From: Prochlorococcus marinus | Lineage (GTDB): Bacteria > Cyanobacteriota > Cyanobacteriia > PCC-6307 > Cyanobiaceae | Reading direction: 5' to 3' | Assembly (NCBI RefSeq): GCF_001180265.1 | Contig: NZ_CVSW01000010.1 | Coordinates: forward strand, 62,001 to 126,000 | DNA length: 64,000 bases | Shown here: one piece after another, positions 36,478 through 46,193 of the stretch | Numbering within the stretch: the stretch's first letter is position 1 | How the letters are laid out: the number at the start of each line of letters is the position of its first letter | Position numbers and translations under genes: made by a program | Notes under the pieces: model-generated | What the model was told of the DNA's origin: nothing | The model's input: the letters and a program-made list of their open reading frames with translations, nothing else | Databases searched by the model: none

Positions 36478-37872
36478 GTGCTAACAAAAACAAAACCAGA
36501 CGAAAAAAAACTTCAAAAGAATTCAACTACTAGCAGTTATTGGATAACCACATTTGGATGCCAAATGAACAAGGCTGATTCTGAGAGAATGGCAGGGACA
36601 TTAGAGAAAATGGGATACATCAGAGCAGATAATGAATTAAATGCAGATTTGGTCTTGTATAATACGTGCACTATTAGAGATAATGCAGAGCAAAAAGTTT
36701 ATAGCTTTTTAGGAAGACAAGCAAAAAGAAAGCACAAGATGCCTAGCTTAAAACTTGTTGTCGCAGGTTGCCTTGCTCAGCAAGAAGGAGAGTCCTTACT
36801 AAGAAGAGTCCCAGAACTTGATCTGGTTATGGGGCCTCAACACGTAAATAATCTTGAGAATCTTCTTGGGAAAGTTGATTTAGGAAATCAAGTAGCTGCA
36901 ACAGAAGAAACCTTCATTTCTGAAGATATAACAAGTGCTAGAAGAGAAAGCTCCATTTGTGGCTGGGTTAATATTATTTATGGATGTAATGAAAGATGTT
37001 CATATTGTGTAGTCCCCTCTGTCAGAGGGAAAGAGCAATCAAGATATCCAAATGCGATAAAAAGTGAGATCCAAAAATTAGCTGATGATAATTTTAAAGA
37101 AATTACTCTTTTGGGTCAGAACATTGATGCTTATGGTAGAGACCTTCCAGGAACCACAAAAGAGGGGAGAAAAGAGAATACTCTAACTGATCTTTTGTAT
37201 TATATTCATGATGTTAAAGGAATTCGCAGAATAAGATTTGCTACTAGTCATCCAAGATATTTTTCAAAAAGGTTGATTCAAGCTTGTTATGAACTTGATA
37301 AAGTCTGTGAACATTTCCATATTCCATTCCAAAGTGGAAATGATGAAATTTTAAAGCAAATGTCCAGAGGATACACTGTAAAAAAGTATAAAAATATTAT
37401 CGAGAATATTAGATCATTAATGCCAGATGCATCAATCACAGCTGACGCGATAGTTGCTTTCCCTGGAGAAACCGAACAACAATATAAAGATACATTAAAG
37501 CTAATATCAGAAATTGGCTTTGATCAAGTGAATACAGCAGCATACTCTCCAAGACCAAACACGCCTGCAGCAGTTTGGGCGTATCAACTTTCTGAAGAGG
37601 TGAAAAAAGCTAGATTGCAGGAAATTAATGATTTGGTCGAGAAAACTGCTAGGAGTAGAAATCAAAGATATATCAACAATATCGAAAGCGTTTTAATTGA
37701 AGGTTTTAATCCAAAAAATTCCTCGCAAATTATGGGTAGAACTAGAACAAATAGATTAACTTTCGTAGAGATTCCCAAAAATATTAATTTTAATTTTTCA
37801 TTGGGAGATGAGATTAATGTCAGAATTACTGAAGCAAGACCTTTTTCTCTAACAGGAGAACTTTATTTATAA
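36478..37872 (+). CDS. miaB: tRNA-2-methylthio-N6-dimethylallyladenosine synthase
   Basis: MiaB adds a methylthio group to modified A37 of tRNAs. It is a radical-SAM enzyme with two iron-sulfur clusters. The 464-residue protein has the N-terminal cluster cysteines ([12 protein letters not shown] near 26-37, TCTIRDNAE near 62, [11 protein letters not shown] near 96) and the radical-[14 protein letters not shown] near 169-179. The C-terminal TRAM domain ends in [10 protein letters not shown]. The start is GTG at 36478. It is followed 13 bp later by ddl. Confidence 0.95.
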   Translation: MLTKTKPDEKKLQKNSTTSSYWITTFGCQMNKADSERMAGTLEKMGYIRADNELNADLVLYNTCTIRDNAEQKVYSFLGRQAKRKHKMPSLKLVVAGCLAQQEGESLLRRVPELDLVMGPQHVNNLENLLGKVDLGNQVAATEETFISEDITSARRESSICGWVNIIYGCNERCSYCVVPSVRGKEQSRYPNAIKSEIQKLADDNFKEITLLGQNIDAYGRDLPGTTKEGRKENTLTDLLYYIHDVKGIRRIRFATSHPRYFSKRLIQACYELDKVCEHFHIPFQSGNDEILKQMSRGYTVKKYKNIIENIRSLMPDASITADAIVAFPGETEQQYKDTLKLISEIGFDQVNTAAYSPRPNTPAAVWAYQLSEEVKKARLQEINDLVEKTARSRNQRYINNIESVLIEGFNPKNSSQIMGRTRTNRLTFVEIPKNINFNFSLGDEINVRITEARPFSLTGELYL

Positions 37873-37885
37873 TTTTTTTTTCTAA

Positions 37886-38953
37886 ATGATCGGGGGAAAG
37901 AAAAAGTGTATTGGATTAATATTTGGTGGGGAATCCAATGAACATGAAGTATCAATATCCTCTGCAAAAACAGTTTTTCAAGCCTTTAATTCAGAATTAA
38001 ACAAAAAATGCTTTACTATTAAAGCCTTTTACATTAGTAAATTTGGAGATTGGTTTGATAGTGATCTTTCAGAAAAAATTTTAGTTGGAGAAATTGAAAA
38101 CAATACAACAAAAAAACAGGGGATTTTGAATCAAGAAAGAATTAACTTCCTAGACGGAATTGAATTTCAAAATGTTGATGTTTGGTTCCCACTATTACAT
38201 GGTTTTAACGGGGAAGACGGATCAATTCATGGCCTACTTAGATTTACAAAGAAACCTTTAGTCGGATGTGGAATTATAGGCTCTTCAATTGGAATGGATA
38301 AAATATTGATGAAAACAATTTTCTCAAATCTCAAACTACCACAAGTTAATTATCTATTTTTTCAAAATGAAGATCTCAACAATGAGGAAGTAAAAAATAA
38401 GTTAATTAATGAAATTTTAGAAAAATTAAATTTTCCTGTATTTGTTAAACCATCGAACTCTGGATCATCTCTTGGCATCTCCAAAGTGATAAATGAATCA
38501 GAAATATTAAAAGCATTAGAAACGGCTAGTGAAATAGATCCAAGAATCTTGGTTGAGGAAGGTTTAGAGGTAAGGGAAATTGAATGCGGAATAATTGGTA
38601 AGTCAAAACTCTTAACCTCTGAGATAGGCGAAGTAAAGTACGAAAGTGATTGGTATGATTACGATTCAAAATATTACTCAAATAATAAAATAACTATCCC
38701 AGCTGAAATAGATCCTAAAATTACAAAAGAAATTAAAGAAATTGCTATTCAAAGTTGTAGAGCACTAAATATTTCAGGTTTTGCAAGAGTAGATTTCTTT
38801 TTAGAAAAATCTTCAAATAAAATTTTGTTAAATGAAATAAATACAATCCCTGGTTTTACAAAAAATAGTATGTTTCCAATGCTTTGGAAAGCTTCAGGTT
38901 TAAATATTGATCAACTTGTGGCTAAACTGGTTGATATATCTTTAGATTTATAA
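37886..38953 (+). CDS. ddl: D-alanine--D-alanine ligase
   Basis: Ddl joins two D-alanines for the peptidoglycan stem. The 355-residue ATP-grasp protein begins with GLIFGGESNEHEVSISSAKT near 10-29, has HGFNGEDGSIHGLL near 107-120, the ATP-binding FPVFVKPSNSGSSLGISKV near 185-203, and the metal-binding LLNEINTIPGFT near 314-325. The GEDG serine/tyrosine loop is normal. It is the second gene in a miaB-ddl-unknown-ftsQ-ftsZ order, so cell wall and division genes are grouped here. Confidence 0.95.
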   Translation: MIGGKKKCIGLIFGGESNEHEVSISSAKTVFQAFNSELNKKCFTIKAFYISKFGDWFDSDLSEKILVGEIENNTTKKQGILNQERINFLDGIEFQNVDVWFPLLHGFNGEDGSIHGLLRFTKKPLVGCGIIGSSIGMDKILMKTIFSNLKLPQVNYLFFQNEDLNNEEVKNKLINEILEKLNFPVFVKPSNSGSSLGISKVINESEILKALETASEIDPRILVEEGLEVREIECGIIGKSKLLTSEIGEVKYESDWYDYDSKYYSNNKITIPAEIDPKITKEIKEIAIQSCRALNISGFARVDFFLEKSSNKILLNEINTIPGFTKNSMFPMLWKASGLNIDQLVAKLVDISLDL

Positions 38954-38963
38954 TTCGAATCAA

Positions 38964-39374
38964 ATGTTGCATGGACTTCTTTGGTTACCATTACTTTTTA
39001 TTTTTATATTATTAACTGCTCTAGGATGGTTAGAAAGAAGAAGGCAAAATCTTTTTAGGAACTGGGCCAGTGGTTCTGAACTTTGTAAGTTAGATAGTTC
39101 AGGTGCCGCATCCTTAAAGGATGGGGAATTAAAGTGGAGTGCATTTGAAGCTGGTACATTTGAAGAAAAAGATAGTTTCACAATTAAGAAACTAGAGTTA
39201 GTTGAATTAATGGCCTTAACTTCTGGAGAAGCTCCCCTTACAAATGAATCTCAAGGAAAATGCAGATTGAGATTAGTAGGCGATGGGAAAGAGATGGATG
39301 TGCCATTTTCAGATGCAGATCAGGCGAGAGAATGGATGGAGCAATTGATGGAAAAAGCTAGATGTGATTTGTGA
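38964..39374 (+). CDS. Conserved hypothetical membrane-anchored protein, 136 aa
   Basis: The protein has one N-terminal membrane segment (LLWLPLLFIFILLTALGWL near 5-23) followed by a basic stretch (ERRRQNLFRNW) and a soluble domain of about 100 residues with a PH-like or beta-sandwich look (LKDGELKWSAFEAGTFEE, then CRLRLVGDGKEMDVPFSD). It lies between ddl and ftsQ and its end overlaps ftsQ by 4 bp (GTGA), so it is probably translated with the division protein. I do not know the family; a role in the cell envelope or division is an inference from position. Confidence 0.78.
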   Translation: MLHGLLWLPLLFIFILLTALGWLERRRQNLFRNWASGSELCKLDSSGAASLKDGELKWSAFEAGTFEEKDSFTIKKLELVELMALTSGEAPLTNESQGKCRLRLVGDGKEMDVPFSDADQAREWMEQLMEKARCDL

Positions 39375-40096
39375 AATACGAGAAAAAAATTAACAATAGA
39401 AGTTTTTTATTATTACTTTTATTTTTATTTGCAACAAGCTTAATAAGCCTAAAAACACTAAAAAAAGTAAATATTCAGGACATTAGAATTTCTGGAAGTG
39501 AATTATTCTCACAGAATGATATTGTAAAAAATTCATCTTTAAAATTTCCAATCCGATTAATTCTAATTAATACGTATTTTTTAGAAAAAGAGTTAAAACA
39601 AAATTTGTCACTCAAGAATATTTCTGTAAACAGAGAATTATTTCCTTTTGGGTTGAAAGTCAAAGTTAATACAAGAACACCAATAGCTTACGGCGAAAGA
39701 TTATTAAATAAAGAAAGAATATTTGGCTTTATCGATAAAGATGGGATTTTCATCGAAAAACAAAATGTTGAAGAAAACAAATTTAAAGGATTAAAGATAA
39801 AAGTTTTTGGATGGAAAGAAAAATTCAAAAATGTATTATCTGAAATTTTTATAGCCCAAGAGAATTATGATTTCGATATAGTCAAAATTTCTTTTTCCCC
39901 AAATGGTTTTCTAACTGTTGAGGAAAAAGATTTACAAAATATATTACTAGGATTTAATCCAAATCTAATCAACTATCAATTACAAATAATCAATAACCTA
40001 AAAAATGAATTTAAGAGAAATAACTTTTCTGAAAAAATAGATAATATTGATCTTACCGATCCAAATAAACCAAAAATAAAAGTGTTCAAACCCTAA
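39371..40096 (+). CDS. ftsQ: Cell division protein FtsQ (POTRA domain)
   Basis: FtsQ/DivIB is a bitopic divisome protein. The 241-residue protein has one membrane segment near 12-29 (FLLLLLFLFATSLISL), then the POTRA domain beginning VNIQDIRISGSELFSQNDIV near 33-52, with LSLKNISVNRELFPFGLKVKV near 78 and the RTPIAY turn near 101. The start is GTG at 39371, overlapping the gene before it. ftsZ begins 180 bp downstream, where a separate promoter is likely. Confidence 0.88.
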   Translation: MKYEKKINNRSFLLLLLFLFATSLISLKTLKKVNIQDIRISGSELFSQNDIVKNSSLKFPIRLILINTYFLEKELKQNLSLKNISVNRELFPFGLKVKVNTRTPIAYGERLLNKERIFGFIDKDGIFIEKQNVEENKFKGLKIKVFGWKEKFKNVLSEIFIAQENYDFDIVKISFSPNGFLTVEEKDLQNILLGFNPNLINYQLQIINNLKNEFKRNNFSEKIDNIDLTDPNKPKIKVFKP

Positions 40097-40276
40097 TATT
40101 TGAAAAGGGGTTTTGATTAATTTTTTTTAATTATTGTAGTGTTAATATGGGTTTTGCATTCAAAACAGAATATTTATTAAATAAATATTTTTAGGATTTT
40201 CCTCAACAAATCCCTACAGATGAGCTCAGTAAGTTCATAATGCACCCAATACTATTATTAGTTCCCTAATTAAGAG

Positions 40277-41392
40277 ATGAGCTTCGGTAACAATCCAAAC
40301 TTTGATCAATCGAGAGAAATCCTTCCAAGCCAAAACGCCAAAATAGAAGTTATTGGTGTAGGTGGTGGCGGCAGTAATGCAGTTAATAGAATGATAAATA
40401 GTGATCTAGAAGGTGTTTCATTTAGAGTCCTCAATACTGACGCACAAGCCCTACTACAATCTTCTGCAGAGAGTAGGGTTCAACTTGGACAAAACCTCAC
40501 TAGAGGTTTAGGCGCAGGTGGGAATCCAAGTATTGGGCAAAAAGCTGCCGAAGAATCCAAAGAAGAGCTTCAACAAGCTTTAGAAGGATCTGATCTAGTT
40601 TTTATAGCTGCAGGAATGGGTGGAGGAACTGGTACAGGAGCAGCTCCAGTAGTTGCAGAAGTAGCCAAACAAAGTGGGGCTCTAACAGTAGGTATAGTTA
40701 CTAAACCATTTTCTTTTGAAGGGAAAAGAAGAATGCGTCAAGCAGAGGAGGGGATAGCAAGACTAGCTGAAAACGTTGATACTCTTATAGTTATCCCAAA
40801 TGACCGATTAAAAGACGTTATAGCAGGAGCTCCACTTCAAGAAGCATTTAGGAATGCTGATGATGTTCTAAGGATGGGTGTCAAAGGCATTAGTGACATA
40901 ATTACTTGTCCAGGACTAGTTAATGTTGATTTTGCAGACGTAAGATCAGTTATGACAGAAGCTGGCACTGCTCTTCTGGGAATAGGTATAGGTTCAGGAA
41001 GATCGAGAGCTATAGAAGCAGCACAGGCAGCAATGAATAGCCCTTTATTAGAAGCGGCTAGAATTGATGGAGCTAAAGGCTGCGTTATAAATATTACTGG
41101 TGGCAAAGACATGACTTTAGAAGACATGACCTCCGCATCCGAAATTATTTATGATGTTGTTGATCAAGAAGCAAATATTATTGTTGGTGCAGTGGTCGAT
41201 GAGGCAATGGAAGGGGAGATACAAGTTACTGTAATTGCTACAGGATTTGAAATGACCCAACCATTAAACCAGCAAAGAATAAAAAACAGATTATCTAATC
41301 AACCCTTATATAATTTTTCCGACAATAAAGAATCAGGAGCCAGTATTCCTGAGTTTTTGAGATTAAGGCAAAATAAAAAAGATATAGGTTAA
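40277..41392 (+). CDS. ftsZ: Cell division protein FtsZ
   Basis: FtsZ is the tubulin-like GTPase that forms the division ring. The 371-residue protein has [14 protein letters not shown] near 26-39, the tubulin signature [12 protein letters not shown] near 116-127, the T7 loop [11 protein letters not shown] near 216, and a C-terminal end [14 protein letters not shown], which is likely the peptide that binds partners such as Ftn2. It has its own 180-bp upstream region, with a GTTTTG/CAAAAC hairpin at 40151-40166. It runs toward the SRP RNA gene, 15 bp away on the other strand. Confidence 0.98.
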   Translation: MSFGNNPNFDQSREILPSQNAKIEVIGVGGGGSNAVNRMINSDLEGVSFRVLNTDAQALLQSSAESRVQLGQNLTRGLGAGGNPSIGQKAAEESKEELQQALEGSDLVFIAAGMGGGTGTGAAPVVAEVAKQSGALTVGIVTKPFSFEGKRRMRQAEEGIARLAENVDTLIVIPNDRLKDVIAGAPLQEAFRNADDVLRMGVKGISDIITCPGLVNVDFADVRSVMTEAGTALLGIGIGSGRSRAIEAAQAAMNSPLLEAARIDGAKGCVINITGGKDMTLEDMTSASEIIYDVVDQEANIIVGAVVDEAMEGEIQVTVIATGFEMTQPLNQQRIKNRLSNQPLYNFSDNKESGASIPEFLRLRQNKKDIG

Positions 41393-41407
41393 AAGGTAAA
41401 ATAGAGT

Positions 41408-41501
41408 GACTCGGTTATCTCGCCTGCCTCAAGCATCCCTTGTGGCTGCTACCTTCCGGTCCTGACCAGGTTTAGGCGTTAAAACCGCGAAAGGCCGAGT
41501 C
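41408..41501 (-). ncRNA. ffs: Signal recognition particle RNA (4.5S type)
   Basis: Read on the minus strand, the 94-base segment begins GACTCGG and ends CCGAGTC, closing a long hairpin. It contains the universal Ffh-binding apex: CAGGACCGGAAGGTAGCAGC, the GGAA tetraloop with its asymmetric internal loop. The RNA pairs with the Ffh protein encoded at 13.3 kb. It is convergent with ftsZ (15 bp between) and has a -10 element at 41513-41508. Confidence 0.96.
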
Positions 41502-41507
41502 AAAAAC

Positions 41508-41513
41508 ATTTTA
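41508..41513 (-). promoter_or_regulatory. -10 element of the SRP RNA gene
   Basis: Read on the minus strand, 41513-41508 is TAAAAT, six bases before the RNA's first G at 41501. This spacing fits a -10 hexamer. No good -35 match is seen. Confidence 0.5.
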
Positions 41514-41548
41514 GCAATTTATGATTAAAAAAGATACATAAATTTATT

Positions 41549-42322
41549 ATGTTGCCTTCAGACCTAGTTAATTATAAAAAAAAATCTCGCAAAATCATTG
41601 CACTAACAGCTTGGGACTCCATATCAGGATCTATTGCCGAACAAGCAAATGTTGATCTCGTACTAGTAGGAGATTCATTAGCAATGGTCTGCTTAGGATA
41701 CCAATCGACATTGCCATTAACTTTAGAAAACATAATTTATCATACTAATGCTGTTTCAAGAGGATTCAAGAAGAAAATTGAGGAACAACCTTTAGTCGTT
41801 TCAGATATGCCTTTTCTGACTTACCAATGTGGAGAGGATAAAGCTGTTGAATATGCAGGGGAAATCATTCAGCGCACTTATGCAAAAGCTGTAAAAGTTG
41901 AAGGAGCTGAACCAGAAATACAAAAAGTTATTTCTAGATTAATAAGAATGGGAATTCCTGTTATGGGTCATATAGGTCTTACACCACAAAGCTATCTAAA
42001 TATTGGATTTAAAAAACAAGGAGAAAGCTTAGCAAGCCAAGAAAAAATAAAGAAAGAGGCTTCAATTCTTCAAGAATTAGGATGTTTTTCAATAGTTCTT
42101 GAACACATTCCTGATTTACTTGCTAAGGAAATACAAAATTCTCTAACAATTCCCACAATAGGAATTGGTGCAGGTAATTATTGCGATGGGCAAGTAAGAG
42201 TTACTGCAGATTTGTTAGGCCTAAATGATGATCAACCACCATTTAGCCAACCTATTATCCAAGGAAAGAAATTATTTAAGGATAAATTAAAAGAATGGGT
42301 AGACTCTGAAAGGCTTAAATAA
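41549..42322 (+). CDS. panB: 3-methyl-2-oxobutanoate hydroxymethyltransferase
   Basis: PanB makes ketopantoate, the first committed step to pantothenate and coenzyme A. The 257-residue barrel has the metal-binding VLVGDSLAMVCLGYQST near 37-53, VSDMPFLTYQ near 85, VKVEGAE near 114, and MGHIGLTPQS near 139. The catalytic Glu lies in VLEHIPDLLA near 180 and the GIGAGNYCDGQV loop near 200. It has ATG 41549 after the SRP RNA promoter region, and its end overlaps the convergent hemW by 8 bp. Confidence 0.96.
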   Translation: MLPSDLVNYKKKSRKIIALTAWDSISGSIAEQANVDLVLVGDSLAMVCLGYQSTLPLTLENIIYHTNAVSRGFKKKIEEQPLVVSDMPFLTYQCGEDKAVEYAGEIIQRTYAKAVKVEGAEPEIQKVISRLIRMGIPVMGHIGLTPQSYLNIGFKKQGESLASQEKIKKEASILQELGCFSIVLEHIPDLLAKEIQNSLTIPTIGIGAGNYCDGQVRVTADLLGLNDDQPPFSQPIIQGKKLFKDKLKEWVDSERLK

Positions 42323-43538
42323 TATCATCACACCACTTAAACATAGAGACAAGAACTTGATTGCTTAGTTCCATTCCTTTAGGCTCACTTAAAAAGAATC
42401 TATCCCCCTTTCTTACTAATAATCCACTATCAAGAAATCTTTCCCATTCTTCAAGCAATTTACTAAAGTTGCTTTCAAATTTTTTGTTTTCCCAGTTTTG
42501 TTCTTTAAACAATTCTTTGATATCTACACCCTCTTTGAGTCTTAATCCCAACATTATTTTTTCATCAAGTTCTTTATAGACAAACTCTTTATTAATCAGG
42601 GATGAATCTAAATTACGTTCATATTGTTTAGTTACCCATTCTTTATATTCTTTACTAACTCTTGGTCTAGTTAACTTTTCCCCCCAAGGTGAACTAGTAG
42701 AACCTTGACCAAAACTCCACCACCCTAAACCACTCCAATAAACCCTATTATGTCTCGATTGATGTCTTGGGAGGCAATAGTTTGAGATTTCATATCTTGA
42801 ATACCCTGAGTTTTTTAAAATCAAATGAGTTGATTCACTATTTCTAAAAGCTTGTTCATCACTTGGAAGTTTTAATTTTCCTAAATTTACTAATTTTTTA
42901 AACACAGTACCGTTTTCAATATTTAAATCGTAAATAGATAGGTGCGGCGGCGAAAATGTTATTGCTTTTTTTAAGTCATCTTGCCATTCTTTAAATCCAC
43001 TAAGTGGCAAGTTTTGAATTAAATCTAAACTCCAGCTTTTTATTAACCCAGACTCATATGATCTCTTCAACCATAAACAAGATTTTTCTGCATCTTCTTT
43101 CAAATGACGCCTTCCCGACTTTTGAAGTATCTGATTATTAAAACTTTGTACTCCGAGACTAAATCTATTTATCCCAGCATTTATGAATCCACAAAGATCA
43201 TCTTTAGTAAAACTAGCTGGATCGACCTCCATAGTGATTTCAGCACCATAGTCAATTCCATAATTTTCTTTAAAAAGATCTATTAATTCTCTGATTTGGA
43301 TAGGATCTAAAATTGAGGGAGTTCCCCCTCCTATATAGATTGTCGATAGAGGTGATTTATGCTTAATTGATAATATTTCTTTATACAAAAAGTGCAAATA
43401 CTCTTTAACAGTTTTGCTTCCATAACCTTGTAAAGTTTCAACTTTGTTTCCTAATGGAATGACTGCAAAATCACAATAAAAGCACCTTCTATGGCAAAAA
43501 GGAATGTGCACATAAGCACTTCTTGGAAACTTATTCAT
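42315..43538 (-). CDS. hemW: HemW / coproporphyrinogen III oxidase-like radical SAM protein
   Basis: The 407-residue protein has the radical-SAM cluster motif HIPFCHRRCFYCDF near 11-24 (Cys-x3-Cys-x2-Cys), YIGGGTPSIL near 68, and VDPASF near 105. It ends with a HemN-like helical domain. It lacks the N-terminal extension needed by true HemN oxidases, so it is more likely HemW, a heme-binding chaperone-like protein, although genome annotations often call it HemN. It overlaps panB by 8 bp at the 3' end. Confidence 0.88.
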   Translation of the reverse strand: MNKFPRSAYVHIPFCHRRCFYCDFAVIPLGNKVETLQGYGSKTVKEYLHFLYKEILSIKHKSPLSTIYIGGGTPSILDPIQIRELIDLFKENYGIDYGAEITMEVDPASFTKDDLCGFINAGINRFSLGVQSFNNQILQKSGRRHLKEDAEKSCLWLKRSYESGLIKSWSLDLIQNLPLSGFKEWQDDLKKAITFSPPHLSIYDLNIENGTVFKKLVNLGKLKLPSDEQAFRNSESTHLILKNSGYSRYEISNYCLPRHQSRHNRVYWSGLGWWSFGQGSTSSPWGEKLTRPRVSKEYKEWVTKQYERNLDSSLINKEFVYKELDEKIMLGLRLKEGVDIKELFKEQNWENKKFESNFSKLLEEWERFLDSGLLVRKGDRFFLSEPKGMELSNQVLVSMFKWCDDII

Positions 43539-43634
43539 AATCTAAATTCATTTTTAAGCTCCAAAAAAGTATTTAGGATCGAAAAAAATTAAATCCTTAT
43601 TTACTCAATTAATAAATCCTAGTAGATTATAGAT

Positions 43635-44744
43635 ATGACAGATATCTTAGTATTAATTTTATTTGTATTATCTGGGGCTGCTTCAGGATGGCTTGGTGTT
43701 GATTTATTGCCAGTGGACATACTCAAACAGGTATCTAATGTAGAAGGTTTTAGAATTGTTTTAGCAATAATAGGTTTTTTTGTAGGATTAGCAGCTGGTT
43801 TTGTATTCCTTCAACTTAGAAAAACGTTTCTTGATCAAATAAGAACAATGCCAACGGACTTACTAATAAGTAGGTCTGTTGGATTAATTTTAGGATTACT
43901 TGTTGCTAATCTACTACTAGCTCCAATACTTTTAATTCCCTTCCCTAGAGAGGTTTTTTTCGCAAAACCATTAGCAGCTATCTTAAGCAACATTTTCTTT
44001 GGTGTGCTTGGTTATAAATTGGCAGATACCCACGGAAGGACATTATTGAGATTATTCAATCCAAATAATACTGATGCATATCTAGTCAATGAAGGTATCC
44101 TCCCTGCTGCAAGTCCAAAAATTCTGGATACCAGCGTAATTATTGATGGAAGAATCAATGGCCTGTTAAGTTGCGGTTTATTGGAAGGCCAATTAATTGT
44201 TGCTCAAAGTGTAATTGACGAATTACAAACACTAGCTGACTCAAGCAGTAATGAAAAAAGGTCTAAAGGCAGAAGAGGTCTCAAGTTATTAAAAGAATTA
44301 AGAGATCTATATGGGAGAAGACTTGTAATAAACCCAACAAAGTATGAAGGTAATGGGGTAGATGAAAAACTCTTGAAAATTACTGAGGATATGACAGGGA
44401 CTTTAATTACGGCTGATTATAATCTTTCTCAGATTGCTGAAGTTAAAGAATTAAAAGTTATGAATTTGAGTGATTTAGTTATTGCTTTAAGGCCAGAAGT
44501 ACAACCAGGAGAATCACTTAATATAAAAATCGTGAGAGAAGGCAAAGAAAAAATGCAAGGTATTGGATATTTAGATGATGGCACAATGGTTGTTATTGAC
44601 GAGGCAAAGAATTTTGTAGGAAGCAGATTAGATATTATTATCACAGGAGCATTACAAACTCCCACTGGAAGAATGGTCTTTGGAAAACTAATAAATAATC
44701 CTGAGTCAAACAAATCTTTTAAATCACCAGCGACACAGGGCTAA
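43635..44744 (+). CDS. PIN and TRAM domain membrane protein (YacL-like)
   Basis: The 369-residue protein starts with about four hydrophobic segments (residues 1-130). A PIN ribonuclease domain follows: ILDTSVIIDGRI near 164-175 with the first acidic residues, SVIDELQTLAD near 194-204, and GTLITADYNLSQIAE near 256. A C-terminal TRAM RNA-binding domain comes last (from about 292). This plan matches Bacillus YacL-type proteins, of unclear function. The membrane anchor with an RNA-cutting fold suggests membrane-associated RNA processing, but this is inference. Confidence 0.87.
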   Translation: MTDILVLILFVLSGAASGWLGVDLLPVDILKQVSNVEGFRIVLAIIGFFVGLAAGFVFLQLRKTFLDQIRTMPTDLLISRSVGLILGLLVANLLLAPILLIPFPREVFFAKPLAAILSNIFFGVLGYKLADTHGRTLLRLFNPNNTDAYLVNEGILPAASPKILDTSVIIDGRINGLLSCGLLEGQLIVAQSVIDELQTLADSSSNEKRSKGRRGLKLLKELRDLYGRRLVINPTKYEGNGVDEKLLKITEDMTGTLITADYNLSQIAEVKELKVMNLSDLVIALRPEVQPGESLNIKIVREGKEKMQGIGYLDDGTMVVIDEAKNFVGSRLDIIITGALQTPTGRMVFGKLINNPESNKSFKSPATQG

Positions 44745-44775
44745 ATCTAGCTACAATCTAAACAATATTAATTTT

Positions 44776-45447
44776 GTGATACAAATGACTGTATCTGCTC
44801 CTTATTACGGCGAAAACACCGTCATGAGGACCCCTCCACCTGATCTCCCCTCTCTTTTATTGAAAGAGAGAATAGTTTATCTTGGTTTACCATTATTTTC
44901 AGATGATGATGCGAAAAGACAACTAGGAATGGATGTAACTGAGCTAATCATTGCTCAACTTCTTTATCTAGAGTTTGAAGATCCAGAAAAACCAATCTAT
45001 TTTTATATCAATTCAACAGGTACAAGTTGGTACACCGGTGACGCAGTAGGTTTTGAAACAGAAGCTTTTGCTATCTGCGATACAATAAGCTACATCAAGC
45101 CTCCAGTACACACAATTTGTATCGGACAAGCAATGGGGACTGCTGCAGTTATCCTTTCATCTGGCACTAAGGGCCAAAGGGCATCTCTTCCACATGCTTC
45201 TATTGTTTTACATCAACCTATAAGCGGTGCAAGAGGTCAAGCAACTGATATCCAAATAAGAGCGGAGGAAGTTTTGAAAAATAAAAAATCTATGTTGGAG
45301 ATTCTATCTCGTAATACTGGAAAGACTATCGAAGAACTCTCAAAAGACTCTGACAGGATGAGTTATCTCAACCCCCAAGAAGCCCTAGATTATGGAGTTA
45401 TCGATAGAGTACTCACAAGCCAAAAAGATTTGCCAAACAAAATTTAA
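44776..45447 (+). CDS. clpR: ClpR, inactive ClpP-like subunit
   Basis: ClpR is a non-catalytic partner of ClpP3 in the essential cyanobacterial Clp core. The 223-residue protein is clearly ClpP-like (IVYLGLPLF near 33, YFYINSTGTSWYTGDAV near 76, ending YGVIDRVL). At the place of the catalytic serine, where ClpP3 reads GLAASMGAF, it reads GQAMGTAAV: aligned on the following GTKG, the serine position is glycine. The histidine in VLHQP is kept. Start is GTG 44776, or ATG 44785. It lies 24 bp before clpP3. Confidence 0.93.
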   Translation: MIQMTVSAPYYGENTVMRTPPPDLPSLLLKERIVYLGLPLFSDDDAKRQLGMDVTELIIAQLLYLEFEDPEKPIYFYINSTGTSWYTGDAVGFETEAFAICDTISYIKPPVHTICIGQAMGTAAVILSSGTKGQRASLPHASIVLHQPISGARGQATDIQIRAEEVLKNKKSMLEILSRNTGKTIEELSKDSDRMSYLNPQEALDYGVIDRVLTSQKDLPNKI

Positions 45448-45471
45448 CCTTCACAAAACTATTTTAAAACC

Positions 45472-46083
45472 ATGCCAATAGGAACTCCAAGCGTGCCTTA
45501 CAGACTTCCAGGAAGTCAATACGAAAGATGGGTTGATATCTATACAAGACTAGGTGTTGAAAGAATTCTTTTTCTAGGACAAGAAGTTAATGATGGTATT
45601 GCTAATAGCCTTGTTGCACAAATGCTTTATCTTGATTCTGACGACAACACCAAACCTATTTACCTATATATAAATAGTCCTGGAGGCTCTGTGACTGCTG
45701 GCTTGGCTATATACGACACCATTAAATATGTAAAAAGTGATGTTGTAACCATATGCGTAGGCCTCGCAGCCTCAATGGGTGCCTTTCTATTGGCTGCTGG
45801 TACCAAAGGGAAAAGAGTTGCATTACCCCACAGCAGGATAATGATTCATCAACCTCTTGGAGGAACATCTCAACGTCAAGCAAGTGACATTGAAATAGAG
45901 GCCAAGGAAATTTTAAGAATTAAAGATATGTTAAACATGTCTATGGCGGATATGACAGGTCAATCATTTGAAAAAATCGAAAAAGATACTGATAGAGATT
46001 ATTTTCTAAGCGCAGAAGAGGCGAAAAACTATGGCCTGATTGATAGAGTAATCACACATCCAAGCGAAGCAAACCAGTCTTAA
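45472..46083 (+). CDS. clpP3: ATP-dependent Clp protease proteolytic subunit (ClpP3)
   Basis: This is the active partner of ClpR. The 203-residue protein has the catalytic serine in [14 protein letters not shown] near 98-111, histidine in [10 protein letters not shown] near 121-130, and aspartate in [13 protein letters not shown] near 173-185. [17 protein letters not shown] near 67-83 is the substrate-strand region. Its position next to clpR matches the known clpR-clpP3 operon in cyanobacteria; the paralogue number is inferred from that order. Confidence 0.94.
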   Translation: MPIGTPSVPYRLPGSQYERWVDIYTRLGVERILFLGQEVNDGIANSLVAQMLYLDSDDNTKPIYLYINSPGGSVTAGLAIYDTIKYVKSDVVTICVGLAASMGAFLLAAGTKGKRVALPHSRIMIHQPLGGTSQRQASDIEIEAKEILRIKDMLNMSMADMTGQSFEKIEKDTDRDYFLSAEEAKNYGLIDRVITHPSEANQS

Positions 46084-46193
46084 ATTTTCTAATTAAATAT
46101 TTTAATTTTCATTTTTAAATTAATAAATTATTGGTTTATTTACACGTTTAATGTCTAAAATATTAATTATCAAAAGCAAAGAAGCCAGAACTA

